The notes beneath the pieces are model-generated. The model ran no database searches. It had not been told where the DNA came from and saw only the letters and a program-made list of their open reading frames with translations. A stretch of DNA of 64,000 nt, from NCBI GenBank assembly GCA_018894105.1, contig CM032128.1, positions 10,831,001 through 10,895,000 of the forward strand. Direction: 5' to 3'. Shown here piece by piece: positions 12,090-25,734 of this stretch (position 1 is its first letter; every line of letters begins with the position of its first letter). The stretch is from Jacaranda mimosifolia. Its lineage: Eukaryota; Streptophyta; Magnoliopsida; Lamiales; Bignoniaceae. A program made the position numbers and the translations under genes.

Positions 12090-15000
12090 TGTGGCACCCC
12101 ACTCGGGATATAGCCCAAAAACCAGAATGCCACTCAGTTCAATCCTATATAGCATGCAACATCATATCCGATGGCCCATAAATTTTTTTCCACAAATCTC
12201 CAATAAACCACAATGTTCAACGACTCACAACATGCTTCAAACTTAATACAATAATATCAGAGCGCTTAATTCGTGCTAATAACCCAACAATAATTAGAAC
12301 CAAGATATCAACATAAGCAGCACAATTCATACGTGCTAGAAATCTTACATTCATCTTGACATATTACAGCATCTCTAATACCAAAAGATAATCATTGGTG
12401 AATTCATATATATATATATATCCATACATTCACTCATACACTATTACAGAACATTAAGTCAAAACGTGCCGTTAGTCGAAGCCTCATGTCTCATACCTGT
12501 CTGAAAGGAAATAAACGCTATGAGGGTGAGTCATGAGGACTTAGTGAGGAATAAGGCAAAACAATAGACGACTGTCAAGAGTCAACATTAATAGTGGAGT
12601 TCAACAATTTGGAACTATAGAAGCATAATCATATGCCAGAATAAAGAAAAAGGACAGTTTTTAAACAATTAACAAATTCTAGGTCAAAATGCTGTAACCG
12701 TTAGCTCAAAAGGCCCGGGATCATCTCGACCGATGCTATTCGGGAGGTTTAGAGCGTCTTAACCAATCATAGTTCGGGAGGGAATACAGATGGCTCAATT
12801 GGCCTGGGATATCAGCCTGATCCAGATTGAGACCTCACTTCAGCCTTATTGCTCCACGAGCAAAGTACAAATAAGAGTACAAACCCAACAGAATATGCAT
12901 TTCAATAAAAGAGCAAAATATGCATATCAGAATACCCTTATGCCTCCATGATAGTACAATCAATCAATAATAACAATTCAATGGCATGAGCATGACAGCT
13001 AGGCAATAATAATGGCACAAGCATGACAGTCTGGTGAAAACAATAGCCTAAGCACGATGACTTGGCAATAACAATGGCACAAGCATGACAGCTTGGCGAG
13101 GCTCTCAGCCCAACAATTCTCCTGTATCATTTTCAGTCAAGATTTTGAATGATCAATTGCCAACATGGCAAATCAACTGAACAAATATGCCAACAAGGCG
13201 ATCTATGATACATTAAACAATCAAGAAAACCAATACAGTATTTGACAATAACAATTTCAATTCAACGAGAACAATATGATAAAACTGTGAAAGTTCATGG
13301 CTCCAGAATGGTAAATCAGTTTGTGATTAGAATAGTTTTAAAACTAAAAGCCACTCGGGCATACAATTCAGTTTCAAATAAAATTTGACAAATTCAGAGA
13401 ACTTCACAAAGTTCGATTGAAAACAGTCATTTTCAAGAAAAATAGATAAAATACCAATCATTTTCAAATCAAGAGAATCACACATGGTTCGATAATCAAC
13501 AACGTTAATCAAGACAGATATCAAATTAGTAGAACCTAACAGGTTCAACGATAGATTTGGAATAAGCTCATACAAGCCAGAACTAATTGGCAGATCCCTC
13601 ACATAGGTAACAATAATTAACAGAATACGATAATCAAATCAATACCAACCCTCACAGGGGTTTATCAAGAAAATTCTATTGGTACAAGAGGTGCTAGATT
13701 GGCAGATCCTCACCTCCGTAGTCTCAAAAATATAGTCACCGACTATTGATCCGCGGGACCCACTTCTTCGTTACATAATCCAAAAGAATAGGTCCAAAGT
13801 CAAGATCCTCATTCGATCATATAATCACATTTATACAAATTAACGCCCTAAAATCGATAGCCTCGATATAGACATGCTAATAGCGCCGATCTCGTTAAAG
13901 GAATATATAATTGAATCCTAAATCGTTCAATTGATCTTGCCACAACATACTAAATCGATAACGATAGTCCTATATGCCTTTAAAATCCCAACTTTATCTC
14001 AAATTTATCACATGATAATACAAATCCAAGCTCACTAAACTTAGAACGGTATATGCGTGATCCAAATCTTGGTTCTGTCTCATCTCAATTAACCCAAGTA
14101 TTGCCACTTAGGTTCTAAATTCATAGATAATCCACTTATTTAACCAAGATTATTGTATAGTATACTAAATTCCTGTTCGCTAAATATTTAAAATCATACA
14201 TGCTTGGTTTATATCTAATTCTCATATCCAATTATCCTTAATAATCCAATTATTACTTAGGTCTCAATTTCACCAAATTAGGGTTTAATCACTTGATTAA
14301 CTCAATTATTCCAAAGTCATCATATATATAACAAGATTTCGGTCCACTAACTTATATAATTATATGCATGTCCTAGTTTTCCAGATTAAATCGCGCGTTT
14401 TCTTCATTTATACAATACATCGTAAGGTTTGGAAAGTATATACATACACATGCATATAATTTAAATCCATTTTCAGCCATTTACCCAATATCTTTTTATC
14501 GAAGCTCCGAATTCACAATCAGCCTGCGTGCATGTAATCACCGCGACAAGACGAGCAAACTGTTCCGTCGTCGCCGTCACTAGAAAATGCTCCTTAGCTC
14601 CACAAATCAAACCCTTCAAACAATTTTTGATTCCGACGTCATTTGGCCGGTCAATTGTATGAAAAATTGAAATCCCACCACCAACACCATTGCTCAGTTT
14701 TCTTCCAATTTCTTCGTTGTTGTGGTCCGTTTTGGACCCTCAAGCTATCATTGTGATCCTTGAATCGAGGGCTACAAAACCCATTACTCACAACTAAGAT
14801 TTAGTCACCGGAGATGAGAAACCCATCACCACCACCAAGGCCACGACTTCAAGCTCTAATTTCGGCCGCCTCGTCGGTCGGTTTTGGGAAAAAATGGTAT
14901 TTTGAGTTCTTTGTGCTAAGGGGAAGATTTTGATATATAATTTGCCAAGTTTCAACGTCATCGAGGAGAAGTTCATTGGAGAGGAGATGGGGGTTTGCAT

Positions 15001-15372
15001 GTGAAATTTTGAAGAAGTATGGGGGGTGGTTTGCTATTTATAGAGAACTTTATGAAATTATGACTTCCACCCCAAAACTCTTTTCAGCTTGTCAATTTGG
15101 TCTTTCTAAAATTTAGCCAACTTTCAATTAACTCCCAACTATTTTAGTGCCTCACATTCGTCCCTTTGACCATAAATATTCTCAATTTGACCCTCAAAGC
15201 TTTCTAATGTTGGTAAATCGAGTTTTCTTAAACTGCAAATTGACCCCAAAACTTTCAACATCCATGCAATTAAGTCCTTTTATTTATATTTCAAGGCCTA
15301 AAATCCAATCAACCAATATCTTGATTTTCTAAATCCTTATTTTGCAAAATACTGAATTTTAGGGGTGTTACA
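12090..15372 (-). mobile_element. Solo LTR (3283 bp), minus orientation, 5-bp TSD TCATG
   Basis: On the minus strand it starts TGTAACACCCCTAAAATT and ends GGGGTGCCACA, the TG..CA ends of an LTR. A perfect 5-bp TSD, TCATG, lies at 12085-12089 and 15373-15377. No gag-pol sequence lies between the ends, so this is one LTR left by recombination. A second copy in plus orientation lies at 49166-52225. Size and the TGTAACACCC start suggest a long-LTR Ty3/gypsy lineage (inference). Short open frames inside (13327-13602, 14794-15000) are not genes. Confidence 0.9.
15034..15042 (-). promoter_or_regulatory. LTR promoter TATA box
   Basis: TATAAATAG on the minus strand, about 330 bases from the LTR 5' end. 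The same word sits at the same distance in the sister LTR (49496-49504), which supports it as the real LTR promoter. Confidence 0.65.
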
Positions 15373-15640
15373 TCATGCAATCTCAATTTCCTTTCATGTG
15401 AGTTCTTGTCTTTACCTTTAAGTTTACTATTGATCACATAAGCTCTAAACTAACTTAGGCGTCTAATGGCCTTAGCTGAGGGTGGTCTCAGTTAGCCTAA
15501 CGTGTGTTTTTGTGGTTAGGTCAGAGATCCAAAATCACTTGTGCAAATCAGGGTCGGGATCTAAAACGGGGTCCATTTTGGAAAAAGTTCGAGGTCTTGA
15601 CCCTTGATTTTGAGTCACATCAGCTTCTTTAGAAATTTGG
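15373..15640 (+). mobile_element. Right part of the interrupted old LTR and possible leader
   Basis: Contains 'ctaacttaggcgtctaatgg' (about 15450-15470) and then 'gggaacaaaaattgggaatg' (about 15640-15660). These resemble the U5 end and primer-binding/leader sequence of plant gypsy-type elements. The first five bases are the TSD of the inserted solo LTR. No clean primer-binding site is left. Confidence 0.4.
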
Positions 15641-16050
15641 GAACAAAAATTGGGAATGAACCCTAGTGATTTTATTTTTAATAGAGTTCTTCATCAATTT
15701 GGTCGTAGAAATTAAGAATAAATATTTTTTTTTCTAACCAAATAACAAATAATTAATTTTGTTATTTATTAATCAATTAAGGATAGGTTATTCATTGGGC
15801 CACTTATTTAAAAATACCAAAAGCACTTTCCAATTTTGTGATTAGTCCCCACTTGATTTTCTTTAAAATAAGCTCCCTCGTTTTGTTAAAACTTTAGAGA
15901 TTACTCCCTACTCATTTGATTTGACAAAAATACCATTAAGTATAATATTTTTCACTCATTTTTTTTCTTAACTTATTCATCATCTACACAAGCAAACAAT
16001 AAACCCTAGCATATGTACTTTCATTACCAGAAATAGGAAGAAAAGAAAAA

Positions 16051-19000
16051 ATGCAACAGGCTCCACAGTGGGAATGAGTTGGAGCCAACAACCACCAACC
16101 CCACATCTGCATTGTCTTCTTTTCTTTTTATTTTCATCATTTTGGAATTTCTTCTTCTTCTCAGTTTCTTCTCAGTTGCTTCTGAGTTTCTTGTGTTTTT
16201 CCGACAATGTCAACCAGTAGTGAAGCAGAAGTGTTCAATTAAGTGTTGGGGAGTTACCGCTACAAAGACAAACTCCATATAATGTCAATTAAGGATGGTA
16301 TGACTTTAATAGACAGGTACATTAATCTCGCAAGAAAATGGAGTGAAATCAATGTTGAGCTCTTCAGTTTGCAATACATAGTTCTACATCAAAGATTGTA
16401 CGTGACTTTGACTGATGACGACAATGTCATGAATATGGTCTTACTGCATTTGACATTGAAGATAAACATTGTTGACATCCTGGTAAACTGAAAGGATGAA
16501 TCAAGCAGCAGTGCAAAGAAGAGCAGTGGTGTCTTAAGGTAATACTTCTATAGAATCTAAGTTGTACTACAGTTTGTAAAGCTTTGTACTTGAAGTGTTC
16601 TGAAATTGTACTCTATTTATTTGAAATTTTTTCTCTACTTGGAGTGTTCTATATTATACTTCATTGTAAATAAAATTGTACTTCATCTCACAAAAAGTTT
16701 ACTCTATTATGTAAGTTTTATACTTCAAGTGTTCTACTAATGGATTATCCAAAATTGAACTGCAACTTCTAGCGGTTTATACTTGAAGTGTTCCAAATTG
16801 AACGTCTTCTATCTAAAATTATACTTTATTTTACCTAAACTTGTACTTCAGTTATCTGAATCTATTATTTAAATTTTATACTTCAAGTGTTCTATTAATG
16901 GATTATAAAAAATTGAGTTGCAATTGCTAAGATTTTATACTTCAAGAGTTCTGAAATTGTACTTCACTTTATCTAAAACTGTACTTCTGTTTTCTGAAAC
17001 TATACTTCATTTTATACATCATTTTACCTAAACATGTACTCTATTCATTGAAGTTCTATACTTCAAGTGTTCTGAAATTGTACTTCATTTTATCTAAACT
17101 TGTACTTCAATTATCTGAATTTATTATTTAAGTTTTATACTTCAAGTGTTCTACTAATGGATTATCCAAAATTGTACTGCAATTGCTAAGGATTTATACT
17201 TCAAGTGTTCCAAAATTGTATTTCTTTTTATATAAAATTGTACTTCTGTTTTCTAAAATTATACTTCATTTTACCTAAACTTGTACTCTATTCATTGAAG
17301 TTCTATACTTCAAGTGTTCTGAAATTGTACTTCATTTTATCTAAACTTGTACTTTAGTTATCTGAATCTATTATTTAAGCTTCAAGTGTTCTACTAATGG
17401 ATTATCCAAAAAATGTACTACAATTGCTAAGGTTTTATACTTCAGGAGTTCTGAAATTATACTTCACTTTATCTAAAATCGTATTGCAATTGCTAAGGTT
17501 TTATACTTCAAGTGTTCTGAAATTATACTTCATTTTATCTAAGCTTGTACTTCAATTATCTAAATCTATTATTTAAGTTTTATACTTCAAGTGTTCTACT
17601 AATGGATTATTCAAAATCGTATTGCAATTGCTAAGGATTTATACTTCAAGTGTTCTAAAATTGTACTTCTTTTTGTATAAAATTGCACTTCTATTTTATG
17701 AAATTACACTTCATTTTACCTAAATCTATACTCTATTAATTTTCTATACTTCAAGTGTTCTGAAATTGTACTTCATTTTATCTAAACTTGTACTTCAGTT
17801 ATCTGAATCTATTATTTAAGTTTCAAGTGTTCTACTAATGGATTATCCAAAAATTATACTGCAATTGCCAAGGTTTTATACTTCAAGAGTTCTGAAATTG
17901 TACTTAACCTTTTACATAAAATTGTACTACATTATTTAAGTATCATAAAGTTCTATTAATTTTATACTTCATTTTACCTAACGTTCTATACTTCAAGTAC
18001 TTTACTTATTGATTATCCAAAATTGTACTACAATTGCTAGCGTTTTATACTTCTATTGTTCTGAGATTATACTTCATTTATTTGAAATTATACCACTATG
18101 CTGAATTATTCTACATATTGTATTTTATTTTACCTAAAATTGTACTTCATTTGTCAACCTCAAGGGATGCCATCGAGGAGGAAATTGGTTCGACCAATGC
18201 ATCGCACAATGAATTGGCTTTAATTAGCATCTCAATTGATGCATAGAGGAATTGCATATATGGAGAGGTTTAGACATTCAAGGATGCTCAGGATTTCAGA
18301 ATTATGCTTAAGAACTATGCGGTGTCTACTTTGCGGTCATTTAAATACAAGAAAAATGACAACAAAAAAGTCATAGCCGTTTGCAGTGATGAAAATTGCA
18401 AATGGAGAATCTATGCATCAAGGCATGAGGCTGATAAATTATTTGGCATTCAAAAATGCAATCTAGAGCACACATGTGGTGGAGCTAATCTTCGAACAAA
18501 GGGACATCCTAAAGCTAATTCCGCTTGGGTTGCTAACATAGTGAAGGATAAATTGAGATTAGAGCCATGTTATTGGCCCTCTACCATATTGAAAGATATC
18601 CACAGAGAATACGGTACGGAACTTAGGTACCATAAAGCATGGATGGGTAAGGAATTAGCTATGCATGATATCCATGGAGCTGATAAGGGATCTTATGATA
18701 AGTTGAGGTGGTACTATGATGCTGTGAAGAGGACAAACCCTGGAAGTATTGCAGACTGTGAGATTGACCTAATTAGTCGAAAATTTTGTTGGCTATTTAT
18801 ATGTTTCAATATCTGCTTTATTGGTTTTCTCAAGGGATGCAAGCTGTTGATATTCTTAGACGGCACCCATATTAAAAATAAATACAAAGGAAGCTTACTC
18901 AGTGTTGTCAGTAAGGATGCTAATGATGACTTATTCACGTTAGCATATGCAGTTGTTGACTCTAAAAATGATATTAATTGGGAGTGGTTCTGCTTTAAGC

Positions 19001-20082
19001 TAAGAAATGTCTTAAATTCTTAATATATGTCTGGCTTATTAAGGTTTACTTTCTTTTCCGATCGACATCTAGGTCTTCTTAAGGCCCTCCCCATGATATT
19101 TCCCAGTAGCCATCATGCATATTGCTTGAGATACTTAGCGGATAACTTTAAGAAACAAGTAAGAACTTTATCTTTGCTTATGAAACAATTATGTGAAATA
19201 AACTCCAAATCATAACATTTAGCACATTACTGATATATTATTTTAAATTCAGGTATTAAGGAAGTACCCTCTACATAACAATAAACATTAGTGTTCTGTT
19301 TTTATGAAAGCTGCATATGCATCTACAAGGTATGAGTATAGACGACATACATATAGTATCTTGGAGTCATTACCGCTTGCCAGAGACTTTATTATGTAGT
19401 CTGACCTACAATGTTGGGTAAATTCCTTATTTAGTGGAGATTGATGGGGGGTAATAAACAAAAATTAAGCAGAATGTTGGAATGATTGGGTTAAACCAGC
19501 CCAATTTACGCCAGTTGCAACCATGGTTGATCACATATGCATGCAAATAATGGTTATGATGCATGATCGATGAGAAGAATCTCATAAGATAGTTGGTCAA
19601 TTATGTCCCAAGCAAGAGAAGAAGTTGGCAATCAATCATATGGGTTCTCGTAACTTAAAACTTGTCATGTCTAGTGGGTGGAGCTTTAAGGTGATTGAGC
19701 AATATAAATTGTATGCTGTAGATTTACATAGCAGGGTTTGTTCATGCAGACCATGGCAGATTGATAAAATACCATCCAAAGATGCTTGTGCTTGTTGTAT
19801 CGAGTCAAAATCACTTTCACCGTAGAACTTTACCGATCAATACTACCGAGTTGAGATGTATCAACAAGCATACCAAGCAGTGATAAACCCTATTCCTACG
19901 TATGATAGGCATATGTTCCCTCTAGATGATGATGGCGTCATTAATGCACCTGATTGCCAATCTCAGCCTGGGCGTAGAAGGACACAGATGATTCCATCAC
20001 AAATTGAGAAACGTGAATTAAGTGTAAAAGGTGTGGTAGAACATGGCATAATCATCGAACCTGCAAAGAATCAGTAAACTAG
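16051..20082 (+). pseudogene. MULE-A transposase, decayed
   Basis: MURA-like transposase. The N-terminal exon (to about 16538) encodes a PB1-like start domain (ARKWS, then LYVTLTDDDNVMNM). Exon 2 (18165-19158) holds the catalytic core with LDGTHIKNKYKG (first Asp) and FFSDRH (second Asp). Exon 3 (19253-20082) holds the AEC (Glu), CSC..C SWIM region and CKRCGR zinc knuckle. Lesions compared with the MULE-B copy include TGG to TAG after SIDA (near 18244), a TAA in place of a Glu codon (19021-19023), several stops in exon 3, loss of the SWIM His region, and His to Tyr in the C-x2-H motif (YCLRYL). Intron 1 is a minisatellite (16540-18160). Not expected to make active protein. Confidence 0.88.
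16540..18160 (+). repeat. Intronic minisatellite, irregular 160-260 bp higher-order units
   Basis: It fills intron 1 of the transposase. The word 'tacttcaagtgttct' recurs throughout, alternating with 'gtacttcattttatctaaac' and 'ttctactaatggattatcc'. The last word recurs near 16733, 16892, 17150, 17389, 17597 and 17830. Almost every block contains TGTACTT or TATACTT on the transposase sense strand. Confidence 0.9.
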
Positions 20083-20089
20083 CTAAATT

Positions 20090-20460
20090 TTGTACCATAA
20101 TTTGGGAGATTTATACTTGATTTCTTTACATTTGTACTTCATTTCGATAATTATGTATTTGATTTAGCATGAAATTAGCATTTTGCATGTTGTCTGAGAT
20201 ATAAGTGATTTTGTACCTCAATCTGAGAGATTTATACTTGATTTCTTGAAAATTATACTTTATTTAGGCAATTATGTATTTGATTTAGCATGAAATTAGC
20301 ATTTTTACATGTTGTCCGAGATATCAATAATTTTGTACCTCAATTTGGGAGATCTATACTTGATTTTTTGACAATTATACTTCATTTAGGCAATTATGTA
20401 TTTGATTTAGCGAGAAATTAGTAGTTTTGCATGTTGTCTAAGATATCAGTGATTTTGTAC
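20090..20460 (+). repeat. Tandem repeat, unit about 122 bp, three copies
   Basis: 'gtacctcaatttgggag' and variants start units near 20092, 20213 and 20335. The units lie directly downstream of the transposase stop. Each contains TTTGTAC followed by 'ttatacttgattt'. Confidence 0.9.
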
Positions 20461-22090
20461 TCAAAATTACTGCCCAGTCTCAATTTAATTGAAGTGCACT
20501 TCAACATAACACAATTTATACTTTATTTGTTCTATGTTTGTACTTCATTTCTATCATATAGTACTCAAATTTACTACCCAGTTTCAATTGAATCGAATTG
20601 TACTTAACCATTTATACTTTGTTTATTCTAGGTTTGTACTTCATTTCCCTCATGTTGTACTCAAATTCACTGAAAAGTTTCAATTTAATTGAAGTGTACT
20701 TCAATATAACACAATTTATACCTTTTTTGTTCTAGATTTGTACTTCATTTCCCTCATGTTGTACTCAAATTCACTGAAAAGTTTCAATTTAATTGAAGTG
20801 TACTTCAATATAACACAATTTATACCTTTTTTGTTCTAGGTTTGTACTTCATTTCCCCCATATTGTACTCAAATTCACTGCAAAATTTTCATTTAATTGA
20901 AGTGTACTTCCATATAGCACCATTTATACTTTGTGTGTTCTATGTTTTTTCATCATATCCATCATATTGTACTGAGATTCACTGCCTAGTTTCAATTGAA
21001 TTGAAGTGTACTTCAACATAGCATCATTTATAATTTGTTTGTTCTACGTTTGCACTTCATTTCTCTCATATTGTACTCAAATTCATTGTCTAGTTTCAAA
21101 ATGAATTGAATTGTACTTCAACATAGCACCATTTATACTTTGTTTGTTCTACGTTTGTACTCAAATTCGCTGCTCCAGTTTCATTTTAATAAAAGTGTAC
21201 TTCAACATAACACCATTTATACTTTGTTAGTTCTAGGTTTGTACTTCATTTTCCTCATATCGTACTCAAATTTGCTTCCCAGTTTCATTTTAATAGAAGT
21301 TTACTTCAACGTAACACCATTTATACTTTGTTAGTTCTAGGTTTGTACTTCATTTTTCTCATATTGTACCCAAATTCACTGCCAAATTTCAAATGAATTG
21401 AATTGTACTTCAACACATCACCATTTATACTTTGTTTGTTCTACATCTGTACTTAATTTCCATCATATTGTACTAAAATTCACTGTCCAATTTTAATTGA
21501 ATTGAATCGTACTTCCACATAGCACCATTTATACTTTGTTTGTTCTATATTTTTTCATCATATCTATCATACTATACTAAAATTCACTATCCAGTTTCAA
21601 CTGAATTGAAGTGTACTTCAACATAGCACCATTTATAATTTGTTTGTTCTACTTTTGCACTTTATTTTCCTCATATTGTACTAAAATTCATTGTCCAGTT
21701 TCAAATGAATTGAATTGTACTTCAACATAACATCATTTATGCTTTGTTTGTTCTACGTTTGTACTTTATTTTCATCATATTGTACTTAAATTCGCTGCCC
21801 AGTTTCAATTTAATTGAAGTGTACTTCAACATAACACTATTTATACTTTGCTTGTTCTATGTTTGTTCTTCATTTCCCTCATATTGTACTCAAATTTGTT
21901 GCCCATATTCATTTTAATAGAAGTATACTTCAACGTAACACCATTTATACTTTGTTCGTTCTAGGTTTGTACTCATTTCCCTCATATTATACTCAAATTC
22001 GCTGCCCAATTTCGTTTTAATAGAAGTGTACTTCGACGTAACACTATTTATACTATGTTAGTTCTAGGTTTGTACTTCATTTTCATCATA
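20461..22090 (+). repeat. Tandem repeat, unit about 105 bp, roughly 15 copies
   Basis: Units carry three GTAC words in fixed order: 'tttgtacttcatttcc', 'attgtactcaaattc' and 'gaagtgtacttcaaca'. They fill the space between the 3' ends of the two convergent genes of MULE-A. Non-coding; the open frame at 21140-21334 is an accident of the repeat. Confidence 0.9.
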
Positions 22091-23279
22091 TTTTACTGAA
22101 ATCAAAATATTATAAATACTTGATAGAAAATTACACTTATATAAAAAATAATATTATAAACAAAGTATGCTTCAATTTACATATGTATTTACATACAAAG
22201 TATGATTAAGGCCTTGGCATTTTCATGACTTAAAATGGTATGTGTCATATGTCCACGATATTCATCGACGTCAATTGTTTTAGCAGTCCTCCAGCACTCG
22301 ATGGTGTCTATAGCAAAATATTCTGCCTAAGGGCACACATAGACATCACAATCCACTGAACCATTTTATTGTCTGCTTCTCTTTACCCTCATGTTTTCGT
22401 CCCACGACACCTCTATGAAAGCTTCATGTACCAAGAATAGAATGCGGCCAACAAAAATATTGATCAGTTGTTGACTCCTTACTTTATGAAGAAATCTTAG
22501 GGAAATGAAGCAAACCTACAATGGCAGTAGCTATCGATTTGTATCGGGGGGCCATTATTGAATGCATGTACAAGAAAAAACAAGTCGAGGTGTCGAGGAC
22601 AACCAAGAACCAGTGATGGTGCTGACAAATCGGTAAGATTATGAAACGACACTGGTTTACAACATTTAACGTGAGCTCTTCCAAATCTTTACGGGTGAAG
22701 GAGTTAAGTGTATTTATGAACTCCACAAATTCTACATCCATAATATCCTAGATGTTGCGTCCCTCGAGTTAGTCTAATATATCATCTTATGAAGTATAAA
22801 ACAAATGGTTAGACTCATTGGAAATGTGAAATAAATTAAGTTAGGAAACTACTACATACCTGCGCTATTGTGGACGTAAACCACACCTTGTGATGACTGT
22901 CATTGTCGGAAGATGGGCTACATAATATCGACATGTAGCAATCCACTATGTCACCGGTAAGTTTTCATCCAAATAAGAGCTCACAGAAGTTTCTTCTATA
23001 TAGAAAGTGTCTTTCTCCCTTCTAGACAGTTACCCTACACAATTGTTAATTGTTAGTTCAGACACCAATTTATCGAAAAGAAAAATAATAAGCAAATTTT
23101 GTTACCTCAAATTATTTCTTTTGAGAAAGTTGTAGATGACTTCTCGCTCTTCTTCTGGAATACTAGCACGACCTCTATAATCAGTCCTTCCTTTATAGGG
23201 ATCAGGCAATTCAATCTTTGAGCTGGGTAGTTCATCTACTTCCTGGATTGGGCAGCTATCTTCTGTCTCTTGGGGTACA

Positions 23280-24115
23280 AAATACAGCACATTAGATACA
23301 AAGTATCAACTATTGAAGTACAAAAGATTAGCACATTAAGTACAAATATCTCCAATGTGGAGTACAAAAATCAGCACATTAAGTACAAATATCACCAATA
23401 TGGAGTACAAAATATCAACACATTAAGTACAAATATCACCAACATGGAGTACAAAATATGAGCACATTAAGTACAAATATCACCAATATGGAGTACAAAA
23501 TATGAGCACATTAAGTATAGATATATTCAACATGGAGTACAAAATATCAGCACATTAAGTACAAATATCACCAACATGAAATATAAGATATCATCACATT
23601 AAGTACAAATATCTCCAACATGGAGTACAAAAGATCAACACATTAAGTACAAATATCACCAACATGGAGTACAAAAGATCATCACACTAAATACAAATAT
23701 CTCCAACATGGAGTACAAAATATCAGCACATTAAGTACAAATATCATCAATATGGAGTACAAAATATTAGCACATTAAGTACAAATATCAGATATCATCA
23801 CATTAAGTAAAAATATGACCAATATGGAGTACAAAATATCAGCACATTAAGTATAAATATCTCCAACATGAAGTAAAAAATATCAGCACATTAAGTACAA
23901 ATATATCCAACATGGAGTACAAAATATCAGCATATTAAGTACAAATATCACCAACATGGAGTACAAAAGATTAGCACATTAAGTACAAATATCTCCAACA
24001 TGGAATACAAAATATCAACACATTAAGTACAAATATTACCAACATGAAGTATAAGATATCATCACATTAAATACGCATATCAACCAATCAAGTATAAGAT
24101 ATCATTACACTTAGT
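23280..24115 (-). repeat. 44-bp minisatellite, about 19 units, inside the Ulp1-type gene
   Basis: The plus-strand unit 'cagcacattaagtacaaata' plus 'tcaccaacatggagtacaaa' plus 'atat' is repeated with few changes. Two GTAC words occur per unit. It lies between the acidic coiled-coil exon and the YKGRTDYRG exon. Confidence 0.93.
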
Positions 24116-25734
24116 ACAAATAGATAGTTTACAAATGAAATGCAAATAGAAAAAAATCAAAACATTAAGTAGTTTACAACACCTTCTTTTCTTCTTGTTC
24201 TTTGTTTTTTTTGTGTGCATGAACACGAGGACGATAGGTCTTTGTCACTTGTCTTGCACATTTGACTGGTGTGGTGCTCAGGGGGCTGACAAAATCTAGA
24301 GATTTCCTTTTTGACTTCATTTCAGCTTGATTACACACATCTGTCACAATCGAGGACATGACATTTGCCATTTCAATCTCAGATTCCTCGAACTCTGCCG
24401 CATGAATTGGTACATTAAGTTCTGTCTTCAAAGGGATGGAGGAATCTTGTTCGCCTTCTTCATCCACCGTATCTTCAGATTCATCCCTTTCTTTCTTTGC
24501 ATCATCTACCAAATCATGTCGCCCCTCATGTATATACTCACCAGGTTCCTATTCATGTTGCCCCTCATCGGCTATATGCTCGTCCTCACCATACTTCTTT
24601 ATTACCATCATATCGAATGAAGCAATATTTTCTTTCAAAGTTTTAATTTCTTCATCTTTCGCTTTAATAGTTGCTTCATATATTGTATGATCACAAATAT
24701 AGATTTCACTGATAGCAGTATTGGCAGCCTCTGATTTCTTAATCAAAACTGCCAATTCAAACTCCTCTGGAGCAGGGCTGGGGGCTACTACCTATTACAA
24801 TGAAAATAATTATCAAATTCAAATTATTATACAAAAAACTAATAATGAATTATTAACAATTATTACCATATCTCCTGTAACTTGATTCAATTTATTCTCT
24901 GCCTCCTCCACATTATTTGGGAGTTTGCTATCCTTCCACCGATAAAAGTGCAGAAACTCAAACAAACTCTCTAGTGAACACAGTGACGGGATGCGTTCGT
25001 AAAACCATGCATGTCAATCATAAATCGAAAAATTATACTCACTTAAATATAAATATAATCAATGTTATTAGAAAAATGAAGCAAACATTTACCATCAAAC
25101 TGACTGTGCACCTGTCAATGTACTTCTTGGTTCTTTCTCCACCTTTTCCTAAATGGTTCCTCATATCTTGGACAAGAAAATTATATGCAGCTATGCCCCA
25201 TGCATACAGACCAACTCTAGACAAATTGTCCAAGTATGGTAGGAGAAATCGTGGAGTCCAATAATTAGATATTGGAAATAGAAAACAATTAAAAACAAAA
25301 AATATATACTCCTCAAACTTTTTTGCTATTTCAGATCTAGTTATATTCTGCAGCTTTCCGAAAAAAAGGCGGTCCAAGGTTGAAGACTTCATCTTCAATG
25401 TTATATCAACATATTGCCCCACATGTAGCAACCCTAAAACCATAGAAAATTCAGCTGCAGAAAAAGGAACCTCAACCCCCTCCACAAAAAGAAATGACAG
25501 TTTTTTTGGGACAAACCTTCTAAGTATAGCTTCAAGCCGAATGAAGCTTGAATTTAACTTAGGCATATCTATGTATATATAGAAAGGGGTCTTCTTCAAT
25601 GCATCAAAATGTTTTGACCCCATCTTGGACTTCACAAGCTCCAATTTACTCTGAAAATATTGGGGGGAGTAACGAGAGCAGACCTCATAATGTCTTGGCT
25701 TTGCTGTAATCAAGTAAAGAAAAATTAGTATATA

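Noticed and set aside
12661..12780. tRNA-like 'gttagctcaaaaggcc' stretch
   Set aside because: No acceptor or T-arm partner can be folded, and it lies within an LTR.
13327..15000. Minus-strand frames of 68-91 codons
   Set aside because: They lie inside the solo LTR and have no retroelement protein motif.
23280..24115. Evenly spaced short repeats that resemble a CRISPR array
   Set aside because: The whole 44-bp unit is repeated, with no unique spacers, it sits in a plant transposon intron, and there are no cas genes.
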